Shown: in pieces, positions 33,878-42,398 of the stretch
Numbering within the stretch: the stretch's first letter is position 1
How the letters are laid out: the number at the start of each line of letters is the position of its first letter
From: an uncultured Planktomarina sp.
GTDB taxonomy: Bacteria > Pseudomonadota > Alphaproteobacteria > Rhodobacterales > Rhodobacteraceae
Direction of reading: 5' to 3'
Assembly (NCBI GenBank): GCA_905182325.1
Contig: CAJJBD010000008.1
Location: 1-64,000 of the forward strand
DNA: 64,000 bases
Program-made: the position numbers and the translations under genes
The notes under the pieces: generated by a model
What the model was told of the DNA's origin: nothing
Databases searched by the model: none
Seen by the model: only the letters and a program-made list of their open reading frames with translations

Positions 33878-35158
33878 ATGAAACGTAATTTTTTAAAAAC
33901 ACCAACTAGGCGGGGCTTTTTGGCGGGATCTGGGGCATTACTTGCGACCCCTGCCATTTTAACCAGTACCCGTGCATATGCGGCCAACAAGACGCTTAAA
34001 GTTGGGTATGTACACCCTAAGACTGGACCGTTGGCGGGTTTTGCTGAGGCTGACGATTTTATTATAGACGGTATAAATAAAATTTTTGCAGGTGGATTAC
34101 AGAATAATGGTAGCTCATGGAAAGTCGAAGTTATTACCCGTGATAGCCAATCCAACCCCAACCGTGGTGCAGAAGTTGCAGCGGACCTTATTTTGCGTGA
34201 TGAAGTTGATATCATTCTGGCCGCGGGTACGCCGGATACTACTAATCCAGTTGCAGATCAGGCTGAAATAAATGAAGTACCCTGCATTACTACTGACGCC
34301 CCTTGGCAGCCATATTTCTTTGGACGTGGTGGCAATCCAGCCGAAGGGTTTCAAAGTACTTATCATTTCTTCTGGGGACTTGAAGACGTCATTGGAGTGT
34401 TCCTTGACCTTTGGGGACAAAGTGGTGCTGCGAAGAAGGTTGGCGGCTTATTTCCAAATGATGCTGACGGAAATGCATGGGGAGATGCAAAACTTGGGCT
34501 GCCGCCTGCGCTGTCTGGCGCTGGGTTTGAGCTAACTGATCCTGGCCGTTATCAGCCTCTATCAGATGACTTCTCTAACCAAATAGCGGCATTCCGTGAT
34601 GCAGAATGTGAAATAGTAACTGGCGTGATGATCCCACCAGATTTTGCAACCTTTTGGGCTCAGGCGGCACAACAGGGTTTCAATCCCAAGGTAGCAACTA
34701 TCGGTAAAGCTATTTTATTTCCATCGGTGGTGGAGTCATTAGGGGTGCGGGGCGATGGCCTTACTTCTGAAGTTTGGTGGTCTCCAAATCACCCTTTCAA
34801 TTCATCTTTAACGGGAGACTCGGCTCAAGATTTAGTTGACGCATATACTGCGGCCACTGGGCGTCCCTGGACACAGCCGATAGGCTTTAGGCACGCCTTG
34901 TTTGAGGTGGTAGCTGACGTTGTAAAGCGTGCTCAAGATTTGGATAGCTCACAGGCGATTACTGCTTCTATCGCGGCAACTCAGTTAGAAACAATTGTTG
35001 GACGGATTGATTGGTCAAATGGGCCTGTTAAGAACGTCTCAAAGACGCCACTGGTGGGAGGCCAATGGCAGCGGGATGGTGATAGGTTGGATTTGAAAAT
35101 AGTTGGTAATTCTGATCATCCAAGTATCCCAAAAACAGGTAGTCTCAAAACGCTTTAA
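33878..35158 (+). CDS. Liv-type ABC transporter substrate-binding protein, Tat-exported
   Basis: A 426-residue periplasmic binding protein (type I fold). The signal sequence carries a twin-arginine motif, TRRGFLAGS (about 9-17), before a hydrophobic stretch and an AYA cut site near residue 35. The mature part begins with KVGYVHPKTGPLAGFAEA, the ligand loop of Leu/Ile/Val-type receptors. GGGAGG directly precedes ATG 33878, which decides the start against an upstream ATG. It is separated from the permease and ATPase genes by a strong stem-loop. Ligand unknown; these receptors bind amino acids, amides, urea and aromatic acids. Confidence 0.9.
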   Translation: MKRNFLKTPTRRGFLAGSGALLATPAILTSTRAYAANKTLKVGYVHPKTGPLAGFAEADDFIIDGINKIFAGGLQNNGSSWKVEVITRDSQSNPNRGAEVAADLILRDEVDIILAAGTPDTTNPVADQAEINEVPCITTDAPWQPYFFGRGGNPAEGFQSTYHFFWGLEDVIGVFLDLWGQSGAAKKVGGLFPNDADGNAWGDAKLGLPPALSGAGFELTDPGRYQPLSDDFSNQIAAFRDAECEIVTGVMIPPDFATFWAQAAQQGFNPKVATIGKAILFPSVVESLGVRGDGLTSEVWWSPNHPFNSSLTGDSAQDLVDAYTAATGRPWTQPIGFRHALFEVVADVVKRAQDLDSSQAITASIAATQLETIVGRIDWSNGPVKNVSKTPLVGGQWQRDGDRLDLKIVGNSDHPSIPKTGSLKTL

Positions 35159-35165
35159 CGAAATT

Positions 35166-35191
35166 GGCAGTGCCGAGTAGTTGGCACTGCC
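35166..35191 (+). terminator. Stem-loop after the Liv receptor gene
   Basis: GGCAGTGCC (35166-35174) and GGCACTGCC (35183-35191) form a perfect 9-bp stem with an 8-base loop just after the receptor stop codon, followed by TTCATT. Transcription evidently continues into the next ABC genes, so partial termination or 3'-end protection is likely. Confidence 0.65.
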
Positions 35192-35209
35192 TTCATTGAA
35201 TGGAATAGA

Positions 35210-35938
35210 ATGTCGCCGATCTTACAGCTGCGTGGCCTGTCTAAGTCGTTTGGTGCGGTCGTCGTAGCAGATAAATTAAGCTATGAAATGCAATCAGGTG
35301 AGGCGCTTGGGATTATTGGTCCAAACGGTGCTGGTAAGACTACAATGTTCAACCTTATTACTGGTACACTGACTCCCGACAAAGGTGATGTAATCTTTCT
35401 TAGCAAGGACGTGACCAAGTACTCTGCGGCTCGACGCTGTAGATTAGGGATGGCAAGGAGCTTTCAGGTCCCTCAACCGTTTTCTGGTATGACAGTTTTT
35501 GAAAATGCGATGATTGCTGCAACACAGGCGGCGGGACTATCGGGGTGGGTTGCCGAAGATAGTTGCCTTAAAGTTTTGGAACAGACTAATCTTTTGGACA
35601 AGGCGAATGTTTTGGCTGGTAGCCTTAACCTGCTTGACCGTAAGAGGTTAGAGCTTACTAGAGCTCTTTGCGCGAAGCCAAAACTATTAATGTTGGATGA
35701 AATAGCTGGTGGCCTGACTGAATCTGAATGTATTAGTTTAGTGCATACTATCAAAGACATTCATGCCCAGGGTGTGTCAGTTATATGGATTGAGCATGTT
35801 GTGCATGCATTAATGGCAGTTGTAGATAGATTGATTGTAATCGACTTTGGGAAGAAGATAGCGGAAGGTCCCCCAAAAGAAATTATGGCCAGTTCAGAGG
35901 TGCAGGAAATTTATTTAGGGATTGAAGTGGATGGATGA
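35210..35938 (+). CDS. ABC transporter ATPase, LivG type
   Basis: A 242-residue ATPase of the branched-chain amino-acid importer family. Walker A is GPNGAGKT (37-44), Walker B is LLMLDEIAGGL, and the switch His is in IWIEHVVHAL. The ABC signature is degenerate: SLNLLDRKRLE stands where LSGGQ-type signatures occur, a variant shared with several Liv ATPases, as far as I recall. It couples ATP hydrolysis to uptake together with the LivF, LivH and LivM homologues that follow. Confidence 0.93.
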   Translation: MSPILQLRGLSKSFGAVVVADKLSYEMQSGEALGIIGPNGAGKTTMFNLITGTLTPDKGDVIFLSKDVTKYSAARRCRLGMARSFQVPQPFSGMTVFENAMIAATQAAGLSGWVAEDSCLKVLEQTNLLDKANVLAGSLNLLDRKRLELTRALCAKPKLLMLDEIAGGLTESECISLVHTIKDIHAQGVSVIWIEHVVHALMAVVDRLIVIDFGKKIAEGPPKEIMASSEVQEIYLGIEVDG

Positions 35939-36638
35939 ACCGTTGCTTCAAATCACTAAGCTAAATGCACACTATAATGATTTTCAAGCTCTTTATCAAA
36001 TAGATATGAGTCTTAGTGAAGGTGAAGTTTTAGCAATTATTGGATCTAATGGTGCTGGTAAAACTACACTAATGCGTTCAATTTCTGGATTGATGAGCAA
36101 TGCTTCCACACAACTGAGGTATCGCGGTAGGCCATTCGGTGCTTTGAGGGCCGATCAAGTGGCTGCACTCGGCATAGCCTTAGTTCCGGAAGGTCGGCAG
36201 CTGTTCCCCTCTCTTTCCGTAGAAGAAAATTTATTGATTGGTGGACGCTTGGGTCGTAAAGGACCGTGGTCTCTCGAGAATGTTTTTAATCTTTTTCCAA
36301 TCCTTAAGGAGCGGCGGACATTGCCCTCTACTTCTTTGTCTGGTGGACAACAACAAATGGTCGCAATTGGTCGTGCTCTTATGGCTAACCCTGAATTGAT
36401 CCTATTTGATGAAATTAGTCTTGGACTTGCCCCCGTTATAATAAAATCAATTTATGAGGCTTTGCCGCACATTGTTGGAGAAGGAATTTCAGCAATGATT
36501 GTTGAACAAGATATCAGCAAGGCTCTTTCGGTATCAAATCGCGTGTATTGTATGCAAGAGGGACGCGTCTCCTTGGAAGGAGTATCTCAGAGTATTTCTC
36601 GCGAAGATATTAGTCATGCTTATTTTGGGATTACCTGA
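35931..36638 (+). CDS. ABC transporter ATPase, LivF type
   Basis: A 235-residue ATPase with Walker A GSNGAGKTT (38-46), a canonical signature SLSGGQQQMVAIG, Walker B LILFDEISLGL and the switch residue in MIVEQDI. ATG 35931 is chosen; it overlaps the livG-like stop by eight bases. It is the partner of the preceding ATPase with the usual asymmetry (one degenerate, one canonical signature). Confidence 0.93.
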   Translation: MDEPLLQITKLNAHYNDFQALYQIDMSLSEGEVLAIIGSNGAGKTTLMRSISGLMSNASTQLRYRGRPFGALRADQVAALGIALVPEGRQLFPSLSVEENLLIGGRLGRKGPWSLENVFNLFPILKERRTLPSTSLSGGQQQMVAIGRALMANPELILFDEISLGLAPVIIKSIYEALPHIVGEGISAMIVEQDISKALSVSNRVYCMQEGRVSLEGVSQSISREDISHAYFGIT

Positions 36639-37501
36639 TGGATTGGGTTAATGTGTTAGTGCAGGGCGCGTTATTAGGAGGTCTTTATGCTTTATTTGCA
36701 GCGGGACTTTCTTTGATATTTGGTGTGATGCGTTTGGTCAATATCGCACATGGTGATTTAATTATTTTTGCAGCCTACATGGGGCTTACAGTGGTTACGT
36801 TTACTGGACTTCATCCACTTTTAGCGTTGGTTTTTGTAATACCTGCAATGGCTATAATTGGCTACGTTCTTCAAATAGGTATACTTAATCATACCCTTGG
36901 TGATGACTTGTTGCCACCACTTCTTGTTACGTTTGGCTTGTCTGTTATTTTGCAAAATAGTTTACTAGAAATTTATACTGCTGACCCTCAAAAAATGGAT
37001 GCTGGCGTACTTGAAACAGCAAGTTTCCCTTTGGGTGAACTACAACTTGGCGTTTTGCCTGTGCTCACATTTGGGATTGCTGTTGTTGTTATCGCAAGTT
37101 TGCAGTGGCTTTTTTATCGAACCGCGATAGGCCGCGCTTTTCGAGCAGTTTCTGATGATCAAGACATAGCCCAACTGATGGGTTTAAATAAAAGTCATAT
37201 TTTTGGACTAGCGATGGCTTTGGCTTTAGCCGTCACAGCGATAGCAGGAATTTTGTTGGGTATTCGAACTAGCTTTGATCCTTCAGTAGGTGGTGGACGT
37301 TTGATATTTGGCTTTGAGGCTGTGATTATTGGTGGATTAGGAAACCTTTGGGGCACGCTCGTTGGTGGAGTAATACTTGGTGTTGCACAAACTGTTGGAG
37401 CTAAGATCGACCCTGGGTGGCAGGTTTTAGCAGGACATGTGGCATTCTTGTTGGTACTTGCAATTCGGCCGCAAGGACTTTTCCCAAGGATCAGTGGATG
37501 A
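36638..37501 (+). CDS. ABC transporter permease, LivH type
   Basis: A 287-residue permease with about eight hydrophobic helices. The N-terminal GALLGGLYALFAAGLSLIFG is the LivH signature, VNIAHGD follows, and the EAA-like coupling loop is seen around RAVSDDQDIAQLMGLN (about 168-183). The ATG overlaps the livF-like stop by one base (TGATG). It forms the membrane channel with the LivM homologue. Confidence 0.93.
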   Translation: MDWVNVLVQGALLGGLYALFAAGLSLIFGVMRLVNIAHGDLIIFAAYMGLTVVTFTGLHPLLALVFVIPAMAIIGYVLQIGILNHTLGDDLLPPLLVTFGLSVILQNSLLEIYTADPQKMDAGVLETASFPLGELQLGVLPVLTFGIAVVVIASLQWLFYRTAIGRAFRAVSDDQDIAQLMGLNKSHIFGLAMALALAVTAIAGILLGIRTSFDPSVGGGRLIFGFEAVIIGGLGNLWGTLVGGVILGVAQTVGAKIDPGWQVLAGHVAFLLVLAIRPQGLFPRISG

Positions 37502-38508
37502 GAGTTACCCGGACATCGCAGGCGGCAAAAATTGCTGCAATCTTGGGTGCTGGGGTTCTAGTTGTGCTTATTATAGCGCCTTGGTGGGCTGGACGCGCAG
37601 ACATGCGACTAATGGGGGAATTGTTTCTCTATCTGGCTTTAGCAAGCCTTTGGAACTTAATGGCTGGATATGCTGGGTTGGTATCTGTTGGTCAGCAGGC
37701 TTATGTTGGGTTTGGTGGCTATATGTTATTTGCTCTTACTATTTTTGCGGGATTTCCACCAATTGTAGCCATTGCTGGTGCTGGGGTATTAGGTGCTCTA
37801 ATATCAGTGCCTGTTGCTCTTTTGATCTTTCGTCTACGTGGGGCTTACTTCGCAATAGGGACCTGGGTAATTGCAGAAGTATTTCGCCTATCTTTTGCTC
37901 AAATATCTGCTTTGGGTGGAGGATCTGGATCTTCTCTACCCGTCAAAATAGTGCGCTCTATGGCAGATGGCCGGTTGGCGAGAGAGGCGTTAAGCTACTG
38001 GCTGGCGCTAGGCATCGCTTTTTGTGTTATTGCTGCTGTCTACATGTTCCTGAGGTCGCGGCAAGGCCTTGCTCTGACAGCAATACGCGATAATGAATTA
38101 GCTGCTTCTTCGCTCGGAATTGACATTTGGTGGACCAAATTTATTGTCTATGTGGCGGCGTCAGCCCTTACTGCTATGATTGGAGCATTGATCTTTTTAC
38201 AAAAATTACGAATATCGCCAGATGCTGCATTTTCTGTAAATGACTGGACGGCATTTGTTATTTTTATTGTTGTGATTGGCGGCATTGGAACTATTGAGGG
38301 GCCAATAATTGGGACCCTTATTTTCTTTGCATTACGTGAAACACTTGCAGATCTTGGCACAGTCTATTTGATGGTCCTTGGTGTTGTTGCGATACTGATT
38401 ATGCTTAGAGCTCCAAAAGGAATATGGGGGCTTGTTCGTGCTCGGTTTGATTTACAACTTTTTCCATTGGGGTACCGAGTTGTATCTGATAAAGTTAAAG
38501 GAGATTAA
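37498..38508 (+). CDS. ABC transporter permease, LivM type
   Basis: A 336-residue permease with about ten hydrophobic helices. NLMAGYAGLVSVGQQAYVGFGGY is the LivM signature (cut here to the clear part, about 53-70), and ALTAIRDNELAASSLGI is the EAA-like loop. The start is the ATG overlapping the livH stop (ATGA); a longer in-frame alternative upstream would read through the livH 3' end and is unlikely. It completes the importer. Confidence 0.92.
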   Translation: MRVTRTSQAAKIAAILGAGVLVVLIIAPWWAGRADMRLMGELFLYLALASLWNLMAGYAGLVSVGQQAYVGFGGYMLFALTIFAGFPPIVAIAGAGVLGALISVPVALLIFRLRGAYFAIGTWVIAEVFRLSFAQISALGGGSGSSLPVKIVRSMADGRLAREALSYWLALGIAFCVIAAVYMFLRSRQGLALTAIRDNELAASSLGIDIWWTKFIVYVAASALTAMIGALIFLQKLRISPDAAFSVNDWTAFVIFIVVIGGIGTIEGPIIGTLIFFALRETLADLGTVYLMVLGVVAILIMLRAPKGIWGLVRARFDLQLFPLGYRVVSDKVKGD

Positions 38509-38510
38509 AT

Positions 38511-39443
38511 TTGGCTAAACAACGCAAAACGATCATTACCTGCGCTATCACTGGCGCTATTCACACCCCTACCATGTCTGGTGCTTTGCCCTATACGGCT
38601 GATGACATTACTTCCCAATCAATTGCTGCGGCTGAAGCAGGGGCTTCTATACTCCACCTACACGCGCGACGTGAGCATGACGGTGGTGTTTCAGTTGAAC
38701 CTTCTGATTTCGCAGCATTCCTGCCAAGGATCAAACAAGCAACTGATGCAGTTGTTAATATTTCAACCGGTGGAAGTCTGACTTTATCAATCAAAGACAG
38801 AGTGAAGCCTGCAACCACATTTTCTCCAGAGATGTGTAGCTTGAATATGGGTTCAATGAATTTTGCATTTCATCCATTGGCCAAACGGTATGATCAATGG
38901 AAATTTGATTGGGAAAAAGATTATGTAGAAGGCTCAGAAGGTAATATCTTTCGTAATACATTTCGCGATATTCGTGAGGCGGCAGAAACGCTGGCTCCGC
39001 ATGATATTAAGTTTGAGCATGAGTGCTATGATGTTGGTCACCTGTATAATTTGAAATTCTGTATGGATACGGGTTTGTTCAAGGCACCAGTTTTTATTCA
39101 ATTTATATTTGGTATTTTGGGAGGCATTGGTGCTGATATTGATAATCTAATTTTTATGAAACGCACTGCTGACCGCTTGTTTGGTGATGACTATCGATGG
39201 TCTGTGCTAGGGGCTGGTGGATCACAAATTCCCTTTGCCACGACAGCTAGCCAAATGGGTGGAAATGTAAGGGTTGGACTTGAAGATAGTTTACTTATTT
39301 CCCGTGGTGAATTAGCAAAAAATAATGCACAGCAGGTTTCAAAAATTCGCAGAATTGTTGAAGAATTGGGGAATGAGATAGCTACGCCAGATGAAGCCAG
39401 GAAAATACTAGCTCTCAAAGGTGGTGATAGGGTGAATTTTTAA
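38511..39443 (+). CDS. Beta-keto acid cleavage enzyme (BKACE, formerly DUF849)
   Basis: A 310-residue TIM-barrel enzyme that uses zinc to condense a beta-keto acid with acetyl-CoA, giving acetoacetate and a new CoA ester (Kce-type reaction). The N-terminus has ITCAITGAIHTPTMS (about 9-23), AGASILHLHAR with the metal-binding His pair (about 43-53), and a TGGS loop. The C-terminal segment with VLGAGGSQIP also fits. A TTG start follows AAAGGAG. The preceding hydroxyacyl dehydrogenase would supply its keto-acid substrate. The family includes enzymes for dehydrocarnitine, 3-keto-5-aminohexanoate and others, so the substrate is open. Confidence 0.92.
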   Translation: MAKQRKTIITCAITGAIHTPTMSGALPYTADDITSQSIAAAEAGASILHLHARREHDGGVSVEPSDFAAFLPRIKQATDAVVNISTGGSLTLSIKDRVKPATTFSPEMCSLNMGSMNFAFHPLAKRYDQWKFDWEKDYVEGSEGNIFRNTFRDIREAAETLAPHDIKFEHECYDVGHLYNLKFCMDTGLFKAPVFIQFIFGILGGIGADIDNLIFMKRTADRLFGDDYRWSVLGAGGSQIPFATTASQMGGNVRVGLEDSLLISRGELAKNNAQQVSKIRRIVEELGNEIATPDEARKILALKGGDRVNF

Positions 39444-39444
39444 A

Positions 39445-41061
39445 ATGAACGCTTTATGGATAATGGTAGATCAAATGCGCTGGGATTATCTCAGCTGCTA
39501 TGGTGCTACACATATTGAGACGCCTAACATTGATTGGCTGGCATCTCGCGGGGTAACTTTTAATAAAGCTTACGTGCAGTCGCCTATTTGTGGACCGTCG
39601 CGAATGAGTTTTTATACAGGTAGATATACGAGAAGCCATGGAGCTACGTGGAATGGTTTTCCTTTGCGTGTTGGTGAGCCCACCTTAGGTGATCATTTGC
39701 GAGAGCAGGGGGTAAGTTGCACTCTTGTCGGTAAAACTCACATGGCGCCTGATAAAGATGGTATGGCGCGGCTAGGTATTGACCCAAAAAGTACTGTTGG
39801 ACAAAGAGCCAGTGAAGGTGGCTTTGATGTTTTTATTAGGGATGATGGAAACAATAACTCTGATTACCCGACTCGTCACTCAGAGGATTATGATAAATAT
39901 CTGCGTGAGCATGGAATGGATGGTGATAACCCATGGGAAGAATGGGCTAATACTGGTCAATGTCCGGATGGCTCCCTGTGTTCGGGTTGGATGTTAGAAA
40001 ATTCGAAATACCCAGCGCGTGTTCCCAAAGAACATTCTGAAACTGCATGGCTTACAACTCGTGGTATTGATTTTATGGAGGCCCAAGGTGATGATCCTTG
40101 GCTCTGTCACCTGAGTTATATAAAGCCACATTGGCCATATTTGGCACCAGCTCCTTATCACAATATGTATTCTGCTTCTGATCTTCCACCGGTTAACCGT
40201 TCTGAAGATGAGTTATTGTCAGATCATCCGTTGATGCAAGAATGGACTAGAATGCGGGTAAGTAAAAGTTTTTCTCGTGATAAAGTTCGTGATGTAGTTG
40301 GACCCGCCTATATGGGGTTAATTAAAGAATTGGACGACCAGCTAGGTAGACTGTTTGAATATCTCGAAGAGAGTGGCCAAATGGATGACACCATGATCGT
40401 GTTTTGCTCTGATCATGGAGATAATCTTGGAGATCATTGGTTGGGTGAAAAAGACTTGTTCTATGATTGCTCTGCGCGAGTTCCTTTGATTGTTTATGAC
40501 CCACGTGCTGAGGCCAATTGTACGCGGGGAACTGTTACTGACAAATTAGTTGAAGGTATTGATTTGCTGCCAACTTTTCTGGATGCTTTTGGTAGTCCTC
40601 CAATACCTCATATTTTGGAAGGACTGTCACTACAACCAATTCTGCATGGCTCCAAATGTGAGTGGCGCAGTTTTTGCGTCAGTGAGTATGACTATTCTAC
40701 CCGTGACGCACGGCGTGCAGTGGGTGTTGATCAAAAAGATGCTCGGCTAGTAATGATTTTTGATGGCCGTTGGAAACTTACTCATGTTGAAAATATGCGG
40801 CCAATGCTGTTTGATCTCGATGTTGATCCACATGAATTAAACGACCTTGGCAATAACCCGGATTATAAGGATCAAATTTCCCGTTTGCGCGAGCTTCATT
40901 TTGAGTGGGCACGGCGTCATCATAATAGAATTACGCGACCAGCGGACGTCGTTGAAAAGATGACCGATGCTAAAGAACCGCCAGGTGTTATTATAGGTTA
41001 CTGGAACCAAGAAGAACTCAAGCCTTCTGGGCGTAAATTGCCTAACCATTTAGAGAAATAA
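39445..41061 (+). CDS. Sulfatase-family hydrolase (type I, Cys-type)
   Basis: A 538-residue alkaline-phosphatase-superfamily enzyme. The formylglycine signature is ICGPSRMSFYTGR, with Cys49 as the residue to be converted. Metal Asp residues are in MVDQMRWD (9-14) and SDHGDNLGDH. It has no signal peptide, so it is cytoplasmic and would act after uptake. Sulfate-ester hydrolysis is most likely, although phosphonate/phosphate monoester hydrolases share this signature. It needs a formylglycine-generating enzyme or anaerobic maturase encoded elsewhere. It starts one base after the BKACE stop codon and is the last gene of the operon. Confidence 0.9.
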   Translation: MNALWIMVDQMRWDYLSCYGATHIETPNIDWLASRGVTFNKAYVQSPICGPSRMSFYTGRYTRSHGATWNGFPLRVGEPTLGDHLREQGVSCTLVGKTHMAPDKDGMARLGIDPKSTVGQRASEGGFDVFIRDDGNNNSDYPTRHSEDYDKYLREHGMDGDNPWEEWANTGQCPDGSLCSGWMLENSKYPARVPKEHSETAWLTTRGIDFMEAQGDDPWLCHLSYIKPHWPYLAPAPYHNMYSASDLPPVNRSEDELLSDHPLMQEWTRMRVSKSFSRDKVRDVVGPAYMGLIKELDDQLGRLFEYLEESGQMDDTMIVFCSDHGDNLGDHWLGEKDLFYDCSARVPLIVYDPRAEANCTRGTVTDKLVEGIDLLPTFLDAFGSPPIPHILEGLSLQPILHGSKCEWRSFCVSEYDYSTRDARRAVGVDQKDARLVMIFDGRWKLTHVENMRPMLFDLDVDPHELNDLGNNPDYKDQISRLRELHFEWARRHHNRITRPADVVEKMTDAKEPPGVIIGYWNQEELKPSGRKLPNHLEK

Positions 41062-41092
41062 TAGGTAAGGTAGTCCAATATATAATTAAAAA

Positions 41093-41581
41093 TTAAAGTC
41101 CGTCCATTGCGATTACGTTTTGTTCGTAAATATCTAGTAGCCACTCAATTCCTTGCTCTTCTCTTAGCTTCCAACCCTCGGGAGCATTATATTTATTGTG
41201 AGCTCGAAGTTGAAAAACAAAATTCTTAAATCTCCTTATACTAGCCTGGTGGGTTGTAGCCTGTTCTTTAGCATCTAAAGCAGAACCAAACAGGGTTTTG
41301 ATCTTCCGCTTTCTACCCCTCTGGGTAAAATTTAAACTATTAAACATATAAGATTCTACGATATCCATATGGTTAGAACTTTCAAAAGTTGCTAAAAAAT
41401 ATAGCATATCTTGGGAAACGCCTACCAGTTTTTCACTGGACGCATCAGAGTATTTTTCTGATAACGACTTTGAATATTTATTAGCAAATGCCTGCAGTGG
41501 AATAGTGCTATTTACAAAACGTATAGTGATATAGGCACAGGTACATCCAAGAACCCAATCAGGCATAAATCTTGTGACCAT
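41093..41581 (-). CDS. Conserved-looking 162-residue protein of unknown function, copy 1
   Basis: A soluble, mostly helical-looking protein with a basic middle (RGRKRKIKTLF) and a Trp-rich C-terminus. I do not recognise the family. It is about 80% identical to the protein at 41896-42384, with no stops or frameshifts, so both are under some constraint. It lies 14 bases after a broken CBS gene, as copy 2 lies 14 bases after the intact one, showing that the two genes were duplicated as a unit. A signalling or cAMP/nucleotide-linked role through the CBS partner is possible but unproven. Confidence 0.7.
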   Translation of the reverse strand: MVTRFMPDWVLGCTCAYITIRFVNSTIPLQAFANKYSKSLSEKYSDASSEKLVGVSQDMLYFLATFESSNHMDIVESYMFNSLNFTQRGRKRKIKTLFGSALDAKEQATTHQASIRRFKNFVFQLRAHNKYNAPEGWKLREEQGIEWLLDIYEQNVIAMDGL

Positions 41582-41595
41582 TTTTTAAGCTTCCT

Positions 41596-41860
41596 TCAAT
41601 TAGATAGCTTTTTTAAACTATCCAGTTGCCCCATTAGGTTTAGGAAATATTTAAGATCGATTATGTCGGCCGCTCTATCTGGCTTTTGAATTAGAACATA
41701 AGTTATTTCAAAATCAGATCTAACACGGTCAGATGTCATTATAGTTTCTATTGCACGGTCGAGAATACTTGGACCAAACTTTTCTAAAGCCAATATTACA
41801 TCTTTTTACGCAGCTATGCCTACAACCTCACTATTTCGGACTTTAAGTACCACGGCATCT
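41596..41860 (-). pseudogene. Broken copy of the CBS-domain gene
   Basis: Aligned with the intact gene at 42399-43040, this copy lacks the 5' third, carries an in-frame TAA at 41816-41818 (Glu in the intact copy, in the segment ATEKDVILALEK) and has an internal deletion that joins the first-CBS segment TIMTSDRVRSD to the C-terminal VLIQKPDRAADIIDL. The remaining open part is 65 codons. It cannot encode a full CBS pair. The upper boundary is where similarity fades. Confidence 0.82.
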
Positions 41861-41895
41861 TGAAAAATAATAGATTTATTTTAAGATTTTAAAGC

Positions 41896-42384
41896 TTAAA
41901 ATCCATCTATTGGGCGTATGTTTTGTTCGTAAATGTCTTGTAGCCACTCAATTCCTTGCTCTTCTCTTAAGTTCCAACCCTGGGGCGCATTATATCTAAT
42001 GTCGGCTCGAAGTTGGAAAACAAAATTCTTAAACCTCCTTATACTAGTCTGGTGAGTGGTAGCCTGTTTTTGAGCGTCTAAAGCAGAACCAAACAGGGTT
42101 TTGATCTTCCGCTTTTTACCCCTTTGGGTAAAATTTAAACTATTAAACATATAAGATTCTACAATAGCCATATGGTTAGAACTTTCAAAAGTTGCAAGAA
42201 AATACAGCATATCTTGGGAAATTCCTATCAGTTTTTTACTCGAGGCATCAGCGTATTTTTCTGACAACGACTTTGAATATTTATTAGTGAATGCCTGCAG
42301 TGGAATAGTGCCATTTACAAAACGTAAAGATATGTATGCACAGGTAAATCCAAGGACCCATTCAGGCATAAATCTTGTTGCCAT
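41896..42384 (-). CDS. Conserved-looking 162-residue protein of unknown function, copy 2
   Basis: The second, presumably parental copy. It starts 14 bases downstream of the intact CBS-domain gene and is probably cotranscribed with it. The sequence has MATRFMPEWVLG at the start, a hydrophobic first 25 residues that could be a membrane or core helix, a KKRKIKTLFG basic stretch (about 90-99) and an acidic EEQGIEWLQDIYEQN end. No catalytic motif is obvious. Differences from copy 1 are scattered, mostly conservative, which argues for continued selection rather than decay. Confidence 0.72.
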   Translation of the reverse strand: MATRFMPEWVLGFTCAYISLRFVNGTIPLQAFTNKYSKSLSEKYADASSKKLIGISQDMLYFLATFESSNHMAIVESYMFNSLNFTQRGKKRKIKTLFGSALDAQKQATTHQTSIRRFKNFVFQLRADIRYNAPQGWNLREEQGIEWLQDIYEQNIRPIDGF

Positions 42385-42398
42385 TTTCTAATTATCCT

